The position numbers and the translations under genes were made by a program. From contig DWYA01000041.1 in assembly GCA_019118905.1 (NCBI GenBank), forward strand, positions 1 to 12,864: a stretch of DNA of 12,864 nt, written 5' to 3'. Shown here piece by piece: positions 12,835 through 12,864 of the stretch; the stretch's first letter is position 1; each line of letters opens with the position of its first letter. This stretch comes from Ruthenibacterium avium (GTDB lineage: Bacteria; Bacillota; Clostridia; Oscillospirales; Ruminococcaceae). The notes under the pieces were generated by a model. It was not told the origin of the DNA. It searched no databases and was given only the letters and a program-made list of their open reading frames with translations.

Positions 12835-12864
12835 TAAAAATTATGCACAAAAAGAAAACAAGGA

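Noticed and set aside
1..12864. CRISPR arrays, tRNA/rRNA genes, insertion sequences, prophage genes, known riboswitches
   Set aside because: No regularly spaced repeats, cloverleaf genes, transposase or phage motifs, or recognisable riboswitch cores were seen by eye.

Overview
The window looks like a chromosomal segment of a Gram-positive, anaerobic gut-type Clostridia member, most likely the Oscillospiraceae/Ruminococcaceae group. This is inferred from strong Shine-Dalgarno sites, two probable TTG starts, sigma-A promoters often with an extended -10, a VanZ-like protein, a YtrA-type GntR/ABC operon, an HTH-TPR regulator and a uronate isomerase. No sequence search was possible. I see no rRNA, tRNA, CRISPR array, transposase or phage gene.

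Left part (1-1700): a VanZ-family membrane protein, cut by the window edge, is divergent from an HTH-TPR regulator. The regulator converges on, and overlaps at the stop codons with, a 61-residue exported peptide on the other strand. This regulator/peptide pair resembles the RRNPP (Rap/Rgg/NprR/PlcR/PrgX) peptide-pheromone systems and is the best candidate here for an undescribed signalling module.

Uronate block (1920-4860): a 2-keto-3-deoxygluconate kinase (kdgK) and glucuronate isomerase (uxaC), each with its own promoter. Similar TTnTATACA-type sites lie at both promoters. After uxaC comes a gene-free stretch of about 225 bases with nested inverted repeats, ending in a strong terminator. 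The middle steps of the pathway (uxaB/uxuB, uxaA/uxuA, kdgA) are not in the window.

Middle part (4857-9615): a TrmH/SpoU-type RNA methyltransferase reads leftward. Divergent from it is a compact five-gene operon: YtrA-type GntR repressor, ABC ATPase, two related membrane subunits and a CPBP (CAAX/Abi) membrane protease-like protein, closed by a 16-bp terminator. The layout suggests a self-regulated ABC system for envelope stress or peptide/antimicrobial defence.

Right part (9680-12864): an AT-rich GNAT acetyltransferase that looks foreign to its neighbours, then exonuclease III (xth/exoA) and undecaprenyl-diphosphatase (uppP) reading rightward. A bidirectional terminator separates these from a leftward transcript encoding a lipoprotein. 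That transcript begins with a 17-codon hydrophobic ORF carrying a near-perfect ribosome binding site, and the predicted 5' end of the mRNA can pair with the end of this tiny ORF.
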